Below, in pieces: positions 6,830 through 13,663 of a DNA stretch of 17,968 nt. This stretch comes from DATLGB01 sp035540675 (GTDB lineage: Bacteria > Actinomycetota > Thermoleophilia > Solirubrobacterales > Solirubrobacteraceae). Numbering within the stretch: position 1 is the stretch's first letter; every line of letters starts with the position of its first letter. A program made the position numbers and the translations under genes. A model generated the notes under the pieces. That model had not been told where the DNA came from and made no database searches. It saw only the letters and a list, made by a program, of their open reading frames with translations. The stretch covers positions 1 through 17,968 of the forward strand of contig DATLGB010000084.1 in NCBI GenBank assembly GCA_035540675.1, written 5' to 3'.

Positions 6830-8371
6830 ATGTCGACCGTGGAGCAGCAGCCCGACGCGACCGCCAGCGGCGCGCGCGACGCCATCCCCGTGCAGAACCC
6901 GGCGACCGGCGAGGTCGTGCGGACCGTTCCGGTCACGGCGCCGGAGGACGTCGCGGGCCTGGTCGCCCGCGCCCGCGCGGCGCAGCCGGCGTGGGAGGCG
7001 CTCGGGTTCGAGGGTCGCGGGCGCGTGCTGCGCCGCGCCCAGAAGTGGCTGGTCGACAACGCCGACCGCGTGATCGACACGATCGTCTCCGAGACCGGCA
7101 AGACGCACGAGGACGCGCGCGTCAACGAGGTCACCTACGTGGCGCACGCCTTCGGGTTCTGGGCGAAGAAGGCGCCCGAGTACCTGGCCGACGAGAAGGT
7201 CCACTCCGCGAACCCGTTCATCCTCGGCCGCAAGCTGGTGGTCCGCTACCGCCCCGTCGGCGTCGTCGGGATCATCGGCCCCTGGAACTACCCGCTGACC
7301 AACTCGTTCGGCGACGCGGTCCCGGCGCTGGCCGCCGGCAACGCCGTCGTCCTCAAGCCGAGCGAGATCACGCCGCTGACCTCGATGCTGATGGCCGAGT
7401 GCATGGAGGCCTGCGGGCTGCCCAAGGACGTCTACCAGGTGGCGCCCGGCTACGGCGAGACCGGCGCGGCCCTGATCGACCACGCCGACATGATCATGTT
7501 CACCGGCTCCACCCGGACCGGGAAGAAGATCATGCAGCGCGCGGCGGAGACGCTGACGCCGGTGTCACTGGAGCTCGGCGGCAAGGATCCGATGATCGTC
7601 CTCGCCGACGCGGACCTCGAGCGCGCCGCCAACGCCGCCGTGCACTACTCGATGGCCAACGCCGGCCAGACCTGCATCGCGGTCGAGCGCGTCTACGTCG
7701 AGGAGCCGATCTACGACACGTTCGTGCAGAAGGTTGCCGACAAGGTCCGCGGCCTGCGCCAGGGCGAGCCGGGCGGGCCCGGTACGACCGACGTCGGCGC
7801 CGTCACGTTCCCGCCCCAGCTCGACATCATCAACCAGCACGTCGAGGACGCCAAGGCCAAGGGCGCGAAGGTGCTGGTCGGCGGCCACGCGAAGACCGAC
7901 CGCGGGATGTACTACGAGCCGACGGTGCTGGTCGACGTCGACCACACGATGGACTGCATGCGCGAGGAGACCTTCGGGCCGACGCTGCCGATCATGAAGG
8001 TGCGCGACTCCGACGAGGCGCTGCGGCTGGCCAACGACTCCCAGTACGGCCTGGCCGCGTCGATCTGGACGCGTGACGCCGCCAAGGGCGAGCGGCTGGC
8101 GCGCGAGGTCGAGGCGGGCGTCGTCTGCGTCAACGACGCGTTCGTCAACTACCTCGCCACGGAGCTGCCGATGGGCGGCTGGAAGTCGTCCGGCCTCGGC
8201 TACCGCCACGGCGCCGGCGGCATCCGCAAGTTCTGCCGCCAGCAGTCGCTGCTGGTCACGCGCTTCTCGCCGACCAAGAAGGACCTGCACATGCTGCCCT
8301 ACAAGGCGGGCACGACCGGGCTGATCACCCGCGTGACGAAGCTGCTCTACGGGCGCGGCAAGCGGGACTGA
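6830..8371 (+). CDS. NAD(P)-dependent aldehyde dehydrogenase (succinate-semialdehyde dehydrogenase-like)
   Basis: Oxidises an aldehyde to the acid with NAD(P)+. The 513-aa protein has the ALDH core: IIGPWNYPLTNSFGDAVPAL (oxyanion Asn153), cofactor Lys176 in LKPSE, the turn GSTRTG (226-231), general base Glu248 in LELGGKDP, and nucleophile Cys282 in GQTCIAVERV. After the ALDH fold there is a 35-40 residue basic tail (FSPTKKDLHMLPYK onward). The lack of obvious specificity residues leaves the substrate open; the shape resembles mycobacterial GabD2-type enzymes and related aromatic/fatty aldehyde dehydrogenases. It is monocistronic, reads from a TAGCCT leaderless promoter and ends inside the loop of a 10-bp hairpin. 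No metabolic partner gene is adjacent. Confidence 0.93.
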   Translation: MSTVEQQPDATASGARDAIPVQNPATGEVVRTVPVTAPEDVAGLVARARAAQPAWEALGFEGRGRVLRRAQKWLVDNADRVIDTIVSETGKTHEDARVNEVTYVAHAFGFWAKKAPEYLADEKVHSANPFILGRKLVVRYRPVGVVGIIGPWNYPLTNSFGDAVPALAAGNAVVLKPSEITPLTSMLMAECMEACGLPKDVYQVAPGYGETGAALIDHADMIMFTGSTRTGKKIMQRAAETLTPVSLELGGKDPMIVLADADLERAANAAVHYSMANAGQTCIAVERVYVEEPIYDTFVQKVADKVRGLRQGEPGGPGTTDVGAVTFPPQLDIINQHVEDAKAKGAKVLVGGHAKTDRGMYYEPTVLVDVDHTMDCMREETFGPTLPIMKVRDSDEALRLANDSQYGLAASIWTRDAAKGERLAREVEAGVVCVNDAFVNYLATELPMGGWKSSGLGYRHGAGGIRKFCRQQSLLVTRFSPTKKDLHMLPYKAGTTGLITRVTKLLYGRGKRD

Positions 8372-8381
8372 CCGCTTGCCG
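8356..8381 (+). terminator. Perfect 10-bp hairpin with the ALDH stop codon in its loop
   Basis: CGGCAAGCGG (8356-8365) pairs exactly with CCGCTTGCCG (8372-8381). The 6-nt loop GACTGA contains the ALDH TGA. There is no T-tract, as is common for hairpin terminators in high-GC actinobacteria. Confidence 0.6.
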
Positions 8382-8384
8382 GCG

Positions 8385-8408
8385 GCCGTCGCGTCAGGAC
8401 GCGACGGC
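8385..8408 (-). terminator. Perfect 9-bp hairpin with the sigma-factor stop codon in its loop
   Basis: GCCGTCGCG (8385-8393) pairs exactly with CGCGACGGC (8400-8408). The 6-nt loop (8394-8399) begins with TCA, the minus-strand TGA of the ECF sigma gene. It sits 3 nt from the ALDH hairpin, giving back-to-back terminators for two convergent genes. Confidence 0.6.
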
Positions 8409-9071
8409 GATGTGGCGCGCGGCGGGCGCCGACTGCAGCGCCGTGAGCTCCTTGCGCAGGGTGATGCGGCCGCGGTGCTGCAGGCCGTGGACGGCGTCCT
8501 CGGAGCGGCCGATGCGCTCGGCGATCTCGCGCGGCGACAGGCCGAGCACGAAGCGCATCACGATGACGTCGCGCTGCTCGGGCGGGAGCTTCTCCAGCGC
8601 CGTCTGCAGGTCGCGGGCCCGCTCGCGGGAGACGTCGACGTCCTCGAGGTCCGGCGAGCGCACCTCCTCGCACGGCACGGCGCGGCGGGCGCGCATGTGG
8701 TCGATCGCGGCGTTGTGGGCGATGCGCAGGATCCAGGCCGAGAACGGCACCGCGCGCGGCTCGTAGCGCTGCAGCGCCGTCAGCAGCTTGGCGAAGATCT
8801 GCTGCGTGACGTCCTCGGCCTCGTGCTCGTCGCGCACGATCGAGCAGACGTAGCCGTAGACGTTGTCGGCGTAGCGCAGGTAGAGGAAGCGGATCGCGTC
8901 GGCGTCGCCCTGCTTGGCGCGGGTGACGGCGGTCAGGACGAGTCCTTCGGCGTCCTTGTTGTGCTCGAGGCGGCGGCGACGGAAGCGGTCACCACGCCCG
9001 TCGGCGGCGAGACGGTCGGCCTCGCGGCGCACGGCGGCAGGATGAAAAGCGATTGCGGCGGACTGGGGCAT
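8394..9071 (-). CDS. ECF-type RNA polymerase sigma factor
   Basis: Directs RNA polymerase to a stress or signal regulon. The 225-aa protein has a 40-residue basic, probably flexible N-terminus, then sigma region 2 at about 45-135 (AIRFLYLRYADNVYGYVCSIVRDEHEAEDVTQQIFAKLL and a FSAWILRIAHNAAIDHMRARR DNA-melting segment), an acidic linker, and sigma region 4 at about 155-212 (LPPEQRDVIVMRFVLGLSPREIAERIGRSEDAVHGLQHRGRITLRKEL). ATG 9071 is preferred over 9116 because a strong Shine-Dalgarno sequence, GGGGGGAG, stands 7 nt before it; this makes it one of the few genes here with a real leader. No anti-sigma gene is adjacent; instead it is divergent from a PAS-SARP regulator. The subgroup is not determined. 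Confidence 0.93.
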   Translation of the reverse strand: MPQSAAIAFHPAAVRREADRLAADGRGDRFRRRRLEHNKDAEGLVLTAVTRAKQGDADAIRFLYLRYADNVYGYVCSIVRDEHEAEDVTQQIFAKLLTALQRYEPRAVPFSAWILRIAHNAAIDHMRARRAVPCEEVRSPDLEDVDVSRERARDLQTALEKLPPEQRDVIVMRFVLGLSPREIAERIGRSEDAVHGLQHRGRITLRKELTALQSAPAARHIAVAS

Positions 9072-9232
9072 GAAGCCACTCCCCCCTGGAGGGCTGGGAC
9101 TGCGGACGAAGCGCACTATGTCCCCCGCCTGTCACACCACCGTTAGGCTCGCTGTTAATTCTGGGTCAAATGTCCGTCTCTGGACGTATGTACGAGTTTC
9201 AACCGTAGACACCCCGTGCTATCGACCGCTCC
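9072..9232. promoter_or_regulatory. AT-richer divergent control region between the sigma factor and the SARP regulator
   Basis: This is the least GC-rich stretch nearby. For the SARP gene, TATCGA (9220-9225) ends 7 nt before the ATG at 9233, so it is probably leaderless. For the sigma gene, the Shine-Dalgarno sequence is at about 9079-9086 (minus), and CATAGT (minus, 9120-9115) is a weak -10 candidate. TTGACC (minus, 9169-9164) looks like a good -35 but has no matching -10. On the plus strand, TGTCACA (9130-9136) is an exact ECF41-type -35 followed 16 nt later by TGTT, a poor match to CGTC. Confidence 0.45.
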
Positions 9233-10456
9233 ATGACCGACGCCGCCGCCTCCGATCCGCCGGTCGACGACGCGCGCCCGGGGCCGGCGCAGCTCGGCTA
9301 CAAGCTGCCCGTCCCGTACCGGGCGGTGTTCGAGTTCTTCCCGTCCGGCATCCTGGTCGTGGACTCCAAGGGGCACGTCCAGGGGACCAACCTCACCGCG
9401 AAGCGGATGCTGGGGCCGGCGCTCGACCGCGAGCGGCTGCGCTGCTGCGACGTGCTCGACTGCCGCCGCGCCGGCACGCCGCTCGCCGACCACTGCATCA
9501 CCGACCTGGCGCTCGGGCACGACGGCCCGCTGCCCGAGGTGCGCGTCGACGTCCCGATCCGCGGCGGCGCGGTGTCGACCGTCTGGGTGACCGGCGCGCC
9601 GTTCGGCGGCGTCGACTCCGTGGTGATCCTGCAACTGCGGGCCGGCATCCCGGGCGACCGGCGCCGCCGGACCGAGCCGCACTGGATGGGCGGCCCGCGC
9701 CTGCGCGTGTTCACCCTCGGCCGCACCCGGGTGGAGAGCGGCGAGGGGCCGCTGGCCGGCGAGTGGCTGGGCCACCGCCCGGGCCACGTCCTGAAGTACC
9801 TGGTCACCCACCGAGAGCGCCTGGTGCCCGCCGACGAGCTGATCGAGGTGTTCTGGCCGGGGCCGGCCTCCGGCGCGCGCGGCGCCACCAACGTCCGGCA
9901 GGCGGTCCACACGCTGCGCGACCGCCTCGAGCCGCAGCGGGAGCGCCATGCGGGCTCCGCCTTCGTCGTCTCGCGCTCCGGCGGCTACGAGCTCGAGCGC
10001 AGCGCGATCTGGATCGACGTCGACGACTTCGAGGTGAGCGTGCGCGAGGGGCTGCGGGCGCTCGCCCAGAACGAGCACGAGACGGCCGAGGCGACGCTCG
10101 CCCGCGCCGCGGGCCTGTACCGGGGCGACTTCCTGGCCGAGGAGGCCTATGCCGAGTGGGCGTTCGCGGAGCGCGACCGGCTGCGCGACCTCGCCGGGCA
10201 GGCGCTGCGGGGCCTGGCCGAGACGAAGGTCCACAGCGGCGACCTCGAGGCGGCGACGGAGCACCTGCAGCGGCTGGCCGAGCTCGAGCCGCTCGACCTC
10301 GACATCCAGCGCGAGCTGCTCGCGCTGCTCGTCCGGCGCGGCCGCCACGCCGACGCGCACCGCCGCCACGAGCTGGTCCGCCGGCGCTACCGCAAGGCAT
10401 TCGGCGAGGACCTCCCGTTCGCGCTCGCCGACGTCACCGCCGGCACGAACTCGTAG
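9233..10456 (+). CDS. SARP-type transcriptional regulator with N-terminal cysteine-cluster PAS domain
   Basis: DNA-binding activator of the SARP/AfsR class with its own sensor. The 407-aa protein has a PAS-like domain at about 25-135 (VFEFFPSGILVVDSKGHVQGTN start), an OmpR-type winged helix at about 154-260 (LRVFTLGRTRV, GHVLKYLVTHRERLVPADELIEVFWPG, NVRQAVHTLRDRLEP, GGYELE), and a bacterial transcriptional activation domain (BTAD) at about 263-395 (DVDDFEVSVREGL, YRGDFLAEEAYAEWAFAERDRLRDL, helical repeats). All four cysteines of the protein lie in the PAS domain: Cys71, Cys72, Cys77 and Cys88. This resembles the Cys-patterned PAS domains of redox/metal-sensing regulators and suggests a metal, Fe-S or thiol switch; that is inference. 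It is divergent from an ECF sigma gene. Confidence 0.88.
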   Translation: MTDAAASDPPVDDARPGPAQLGYKLPVPYRAVFEFFPSGILVVDSKGHVQGTNLTAKRMLGPALDRERLRCCDVLDCRRAGTPLADHCITDLALGHDGPLPEVRVDVPIRGGAVSTVWVTGAPFGGVDSVVILQLRAGIPGDRRRRTEPHWMGGPRLRVFTLGRTRVESGEGPLAGEWLGHRPGHVLKYLVTHRERLVPADELIEVFWPGPASGARGATNVRQAVHTLRDRLEPQRERHAGSAFVVSRSGGYELERSAIWIDVDDFEVSVREGLRALAQNEHETAEATLARAAGLYRGDFLAEEAYAEWAFAERDRLRDLAGQALRGLAETKVHSGDLEAATEHLQRLAELEPLDLDIQRELLALLVRRGRHADAHRRHELVRRRYRKAFGEDLPFALADVTAGTNS

Positions 10457-10496
10457 CCGCCGCGGCAGTTCCGGGCGTCCCGCCCGTTGAGTGGGT

Positions 10497-10637
10497 GTCG
10501 TCGCGGGCGCCGGTGTGGCGGCCGCCCGGTGGGGCCGCGGACTCCCCACCGGCGACGGGGCCACGAACGCGTGCGGCATACGCCGCGTGCCGGGCGCGGC
10601 CCCGGGCTCGGAGCCGTCATGCGGCGCCCGCGACGAC
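10497..10637. repeat. 141-nt nested inverted repeat between convergent genes
   Basis: The outer arms gtcgtcgcgggcgccg (10497-10512) and its exact reverse complement (10622-10637) form a perfect 16-bp pair across 109 nt. Inside are a perfect 9-bp hairpin CCGGTGGGG / CCCCACCGG (10526-10534 with 10544-10552) and two short 5-bp stems (10573-10577 region, and GGCTC-G-GAGCC near 10605-10615). It ends 6 nt before the HAD stop. It could be a MITE-like element, a bidirectional terminator or a structured RNA. I see no clear target-site duplication beyond GT. The rest of the 10457-10643 gap holds no ORF I support. Confidence 0.6.
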
Positions 10638-10643
10638 GTCTTC

Positions 10644-11273
10644 TCAGCCGACGGAGGTGCGCAGCGGGACGCCGAGCAGGCGCTCGAGCTCGGCGACCGT
10701 CGCCGCCGGCTCGGTGTGGTGGACGACCGCCATGCCCGCGTCGCGCGCCGGCTCGAGGTTGTGCGGCAGGTCGTCGACGAAGACGACCTCCGCGGGCGGC
10801 AGGCCGAGGCGCTCGGCGGCCAGCGCGTAGATGGCCGGGTCGGGCTTGCGGATGCCGACCTCGCCGGAGATCACCGTGGCGTCGAAGAGGTCCTCCCAGC
10901 CCGTGCGGTCGTAGGAGTTGCGGCCCCAGGAGTTCGAGAGCAGCCCGGTGCGGACGCCGGTCGCCTTCGCGGCGGCGACGGCGGCGATCATCTCCGGCTC
11001 CGGCCCGATGCCCTCGAACAGGCGGTCGATCAGCCCGTCCGGCTCGACGCCGAGGCGCTGCGCCACGAGCGCCTCGAAGTCGCGGTCGTCGACGCGCCCA
11101 CACTCGAAGTCGACCAGCGCGCGCCGCGCCTCGCGGTCCTCGCGGAAGGCGACGGCGAGGGCGGCGGGATCGAGGCCGTGGCGCTCGCAGAAGGCGCCGA
11201 ACGACGCGAACAGGTTCGTCGTGAGGACGCCGCCGTAGTCGACGAGCAGGCCGCGTCGGGGTGGACCGGGCAC
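10644..11273 (-). CDS. HAD-superfamily hydrolase (subfamily IA-like), motif I second Asp replaced
   Basis: A 209-aa haloacid-dehalogenase-fold protein. Motif I is VDYGGVLTT with nucleophile Asp12; the usual second Asp (acid/base in phosphatases) is Gly14. A helical cap occupies about 20-95. Motif II is LLSNSWG (Ser113), motif III Lys143 in IRKPDP, motif IV VFVDDLP (Asp167, Asp168). The DxGGVL version occurs in the YihX/epoxide-hydrolase-N-domain branch and in non-phosphatase HADs, so the substrate is open. The GTG start at 11273 has TACGCT (minus, 11286-11281) 7 nt upstream, supporting leaderless expression. It is divergent from the cupredoxin gene. Confidence 0.88.
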   Translation of the reverse strand: MPGPPRRGLLVDYGGVLTTNLFASFGAFCERHGLDPAALAVAFREDREARRALVDFECGRVDDRDFEALVAQRLGVEPDGLIDRLFEGIGPEPEMIAAVAAAKATGVRTGLLSNSWGRNSYDRTGWEDLFDATVISGEVGIRKPDPAIYALAAERLGLPPAEVVFVDDLPHNLEPARDAGMAVVHHTEPAATVAELERLLGVPLRTSVG

Positions 11274-11296
11274 GGCCCGGAGCGTAGTGTCGGCTC
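11274..11296. promoter_or_regulatory. Back-to-back leaderless promoters (HAD and cupredoxin)
   Basis: Only 23 nt separate the two start codons. TACGCT on the minus strand (11286-11281) and TAGTGT on the plus strand (11285-11290) share the central TA, and lie 7 and 6 nt from their start codons. Two polymerases could not occupy both at once, so the genes should compete for initiation. Confidence 0.5.
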
Positions 11297-12013
11297 ATGA
11301 GGCGCCTCGTCCTCGCGGCCTGCGGGATCGCCGGCGTCGCCGGCGCCGTCGTACCGGCGCTTGCCGCCGACCAGGTGGTGCGGGCCGCGGGCAACAACAC
11401 ATTCGAGCCGGCGTCGGTGACGGTGCAGACGGGCGACAGGGTGACCTTCCGGAACGAAGCGGGCTACCACAACGTGCGCTTCACCGATCAGGACCGGGCG
11501 CTCAACGATGTCTCGAACGAGAACTGGACGGTGTGGCGGGACTTCGACACCGCCGGCACCTACGACTTCTACTGCGAGGCGCACGCACCCTCGATGTCGG
11601 GTCGCGTGACCGTGGAGGAGCAGCCGGCGCAGCAGACGCCCGCGCCGTCTCCCGGCGCGACCCCGACCCCGACCCCGACCGCGACCGCGACCGCGGCGCC
11701 GTCGCCGACGGCCGGCCCGACGCCCACGCCGGCGCCCGCGGTACGGGTCCGCGTGCGCCACCTCCGGAGCGCCCTCTTGCGCGTCACCGTCCGCGACGGC
11801 GGGCCGCTCGTCCTGCGCGGCACGCTCACGCGGCGGCCGCTGCGCGGCGGCAGGGCCCGCCGCGCCCGCCGGGTGAGGCTGACGCTGCGCGAGGGCGTCC
11901 AGCGGGTGCGGGTCGCGCGCAGGCTGCGGCGCGGCCGCTACGTGCTGCGGCTGCGGCCGGCGCCGGACGTGATCCTCGACGGCGCGGTCGTGCGATTCGT
12001 CGTGCGCGGGTAG
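11297..12013 (+). CDS. Secreted cupredoxin (plastocyanin-like) with Thr/Pro linker and basic C-terminal domain
   Basis: Exported type-1 copper protein, probably an electron carrier. The 238-aa protein has a signal peptide (1-23, cleavage near ALA/AD). The cupredoxin domain at about 24-107 carries a complete copper site: His58 in GYHNVRF, then Cys93, His96 and Met100 in FYCEAHAPSMSG (the C-x2-H-x3-M pattern). Residues 110-148 form a Pro/Thr/Ala linker coded by a 6-nt tandem repeat. Residues 149-238 look beta-rich and very Arg-rich, and I do not recognise them; they may bind the cell wall or another polyanion. It is followed after 11 nt by the SixA gene, whose -10 box contains this gene's stop codon. 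Confidence 0.88.
   Translation: MRRLVLAACGIAGVAGAVVPALAADQVVRAAGNNTFEPASVTVQTGDRVTFRNEAGYHNVRFTDQDRALNDVSNENWTVWRDFDTAGTYDFYCEAHAPSMSGRVTVEEQPAQQTPAPSPGATPTPTPTATATAAPSPTAGPTPTPAPAVRVRVRHLRSALLRVTVRDGGPLVLRGTLTRRPLRGGRARRARRVRLTLREGVQRVRVARRLRRGRYVLRLRPAPDVILDGAVVRFVVRG
11658..11694 (+). repeat. In-frame hexanucleotide tandem repeat in the cupredoxin linker
   Basis: About six units of accccg/accgcg code for Thr-Pro then Thr-Ala pairs. Unit gain or loss keeps the frame, so linker length could vary among strains. Confidence 0.6.
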
Positions 12014-12016
12014 CCT
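12011..12016 (+). promoter_or_regulatory. -10 element (TAGCCT) of sixA, overlapping the upstream stop codon
   Basis: TAGCCT ends 8 nt before the GTG at 12025. Its TAG is also the stop codon of the cupredoxin gene. Confidence 0.45.
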
Positions 12017-12024
12017 CCCGCGGC

Positions 12025-12504
12025 GTGGCGAAGCAGCTGTGGCTCCTGCGGCACGGCGAGGCGGTCCCGCACGGCGCGCGGTCGGACTCCGACCGCGAGC
12101 TGACGCCGCGCGGCGAGCGCGAGGCGCGCGCCGCCGGCCGCGCGCTCGCCCGCGCCGGGATCGAGTTCGACGCCTGCTGGTCGAGCCCGAAGGTGCGCGC
12201 GCGCGACACCGCCGCCCACGCCGGCGAGGAGCTGGGCGTGGCGTTCGACGAGGTGTCGTCGCTGGCCGCGGGCTTCGACCGCGACGACGCGCTGGAGCTG
12301 CTGCACGCCCACGACGACGGCGCCTGCGTGCTCGTCGTCGGCCACGAGCCGGACTTCTCGCAGCTCGTGCACGACCTCACCGGCGCGCGCGTCGCGCTCG
12401 AGAAGGGGGGCGTGGCGGCGATCCTGCTCGACGGCGCCGCCGCGTTCCTGCTCGCCCTGCTGCGCCCGCGCGAGCTCGAGGCGATGGCCGGCGGCCCCGG
12501 CTAG
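12025..12504 (+). CDS. sixA: SixA-type phosphohistidine phosphatase
   Basis: Histidine-phosphatase superfamily enzyme; in E. coli SixA removes phosphate from histidine phosphocarriers (His-containing phosphotransfer domains, nitrogen PTS protein). At 159 aa it is the family's usual compact size. The RHG motif (Arg9, His10 phospho-acceptor, Gly11) is at the N-terminus, SSPKVRARDTA at 53-63 supplies the second Arg cluster, and His107 in VVGHEPDFSQL is the second catalytic His. The GTG at 12025 puts MAKQLWLLRHGE at the start, as in the family, with a TAGCCT box 8 nt upstream; longer frames reaching into the cupredoxin gene are not real. The stop interlocks with the convergent peptidase stop in CTAG (12501-12504). 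Confidence 0.9.
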   Translation: MAKQLWLLRHGEAVPHGARSDSDRELTPRGEREARAAGRALARAGIEFDACWSSPKVRARDTAAHAGEELGVAFDEVSSLAAGFDRDDALELLHAHDDGACVLVVGHEPDFSQLVHDLTGARVALEKGGVAAILLDGAAAFLLALLRPRELEAMAGGPG

Positions 12505-13640
12505 GCGAGCGCCGCCGCCGTCACCGCCAGCGCCACCTCGGCGCGGCTGGCCAACGACGCGCGGAGCACGTGCTCGTCCCGGTTGTGGGCGGCGCCGCCG
12601 AGGGGGCCGAGCCCGTCGACGGTCAGCGGGATCGACGGCGCGAAGTGCGCCGCGTCGCTCGCGCCGCCGCGCGCGCGCCCCCGCACCGGCCGGCCGAGCA
12701 GCGCGCCGGCGTGCTCGAGCGCGGCCGTCGTCGCGGCCGTGGCGTCCATGCCGGGCCAGACGCGCAGCAGCTGCCGGTGCAGCCGGACGCCCGCGTGCTC
12801 CTCCGGCACGGCCTCGAGCACCGTCCGGAAGGCCGCCGCGTCGTCCGAGCGCAGGTCGCAGTACAGCTCGCCGGAGCCGGGGACGACGTTGAACGATTCG
12901 CCCGAGTTCATCACCGTCGGCACCGCGGTCAGGCGCTGCGGGCCGTGCGGGTCGTGCCGCTGCGCGACCGCCTGCGCGATCGCCGACAGCGCCAGCAGCG
13001 CGTTGCGCCCGCGCTCCGGCGCCGAGCCCGAGTGCGCGGAGCGGCCCTCCGCCTGGACGTGCAGCGTCCCGGCCGCCTTGCGCCGGACGACCACGCCGTC
13101 GTCGCCCTCCGGCGTGAGCTCGCCGCCCTCGAAGCACAGGCAGGCGTCCCAGCCGGCGAAGCGCTCGGCGTGGGCGAAGGGCGCGGTGCGCCACTCCTCG
13201 TCGCAGACCAGCAGCAGCGCGGCCTCGCCGAAGGCGTCGCTGCGCGTCGCGAGCGCGCGCATCACGCCGAGCGCCAGCACGACGCCGCCCTTCATGTCGA
13301 TGGTGCCGGACCCGGTCAGGCGCTCGCCGTCGCGTTCGAGGCGGCGGTGGACGTCGTGCGCGACGACCGTGTCGACGTGGCCGACCAGCACCAGCCGCCG
13401 CGACCCGCTCCCGCGCAGGCGCGCGACGAAGTCCGGCGCGTGGGCGGGCGAGGAGCAGGCGGGACGCTCGACCTCGGCGTCGGCGGGCAGCAGCGCCTTG
13501 CAGATGGAGAAGCACTCCTCGGCGCCCTCCGTGTCGCCGGAGGGCGACGAGATACCGACCAGCGCCTCGAGCTCCCGTTCGGCATGACGGGCGATGTCGA
13601 CGGCCTGCTCGGCGATCCATGCGTCCACGGCGGGCGACAC
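12501..13640 (-). CDS. M20-family metallopeptidase (carboxypeptidase G2/ArgE-like)
   Basis: Two-zinc amidohydrolase that cleaves an N-acyl amino acid or dipeptide; cytoplasmic, with no signal peptide. The 379-aa length is typical. Probable active site: His88 and Asp90 in VLVGHVDTV, bridging Asp115 in GTIDMKGGV, general base Glu148 and metal ligand Glu149 in CDEEW, Glu171 in CFEGGE, and the late His352 in GGAAHNRDEHVL. GGASDAAHFAPSIPLTVDGLGP (325-346) matches the conserved substrate-side segment. A dimerisation domain should occupy about 190-300 (SAHSGSAPERGRNAL). The GTG at 13640 is divergent from the glycosylase gene; TACCCC (minus, 13653-13648) sits 7 nt upstream but lacks the final T. Substrate cannot be deduced. 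Confidence 0.93.
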   Translation of the reverse strand: MSPAVDAWIAEQAVDIARHAERELEALVGISSPSGDTEGAEECFSICKALLPADAEVERPACSSPAHAPDFVARLRGSGSRRLVLVGHVDTVVAHDVHRRLERDGERLTGSGTIDMKGGVVLALGVMRALATRSDAFGEAALLLVCDEEWRTAPFAHAERFAGWDACLCFEGGELTPEGDDGVVVRRKAAGTLHVQAEGRSAHSGSAPERGRNALLALSAIAQAVAQRHDPHGPQRLTAVPTVMNSGESFNVVPGSGELYCDLRSDDAAAFRTVLEAVPEEHAGVRLHRQLLRVWPGMDATAATTAALEHAGALLGRPVRGRARGGASDAAHFAPSIPLTVDGLGPLGGAAHNRDEHVLRASLASRAEVALAVTAAALA

Positions 13641-13651
13641 TAGCGCCGGGG

Positions 13652-13657
13652 TAGCCT
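13652..13657 (+). promoter_or_regulatory. -10 element (TAGCCT) of the Fpg/Nei gene
   Basis: TAGCCT ends 6 nt before the ATG at 13664, in a 23-nt gap shared with the divergent peptidase start. Confidence 0.5.
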
Positions 13658-13663
13658 GCGGGG

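Noticed and set aside
9072..9116. Longer start (9116) for the first sigma factor
   Set aside because: The Shine-Dalgarno sequence GGGGGGAG sits inside that extension, ideally spaced for 9071.
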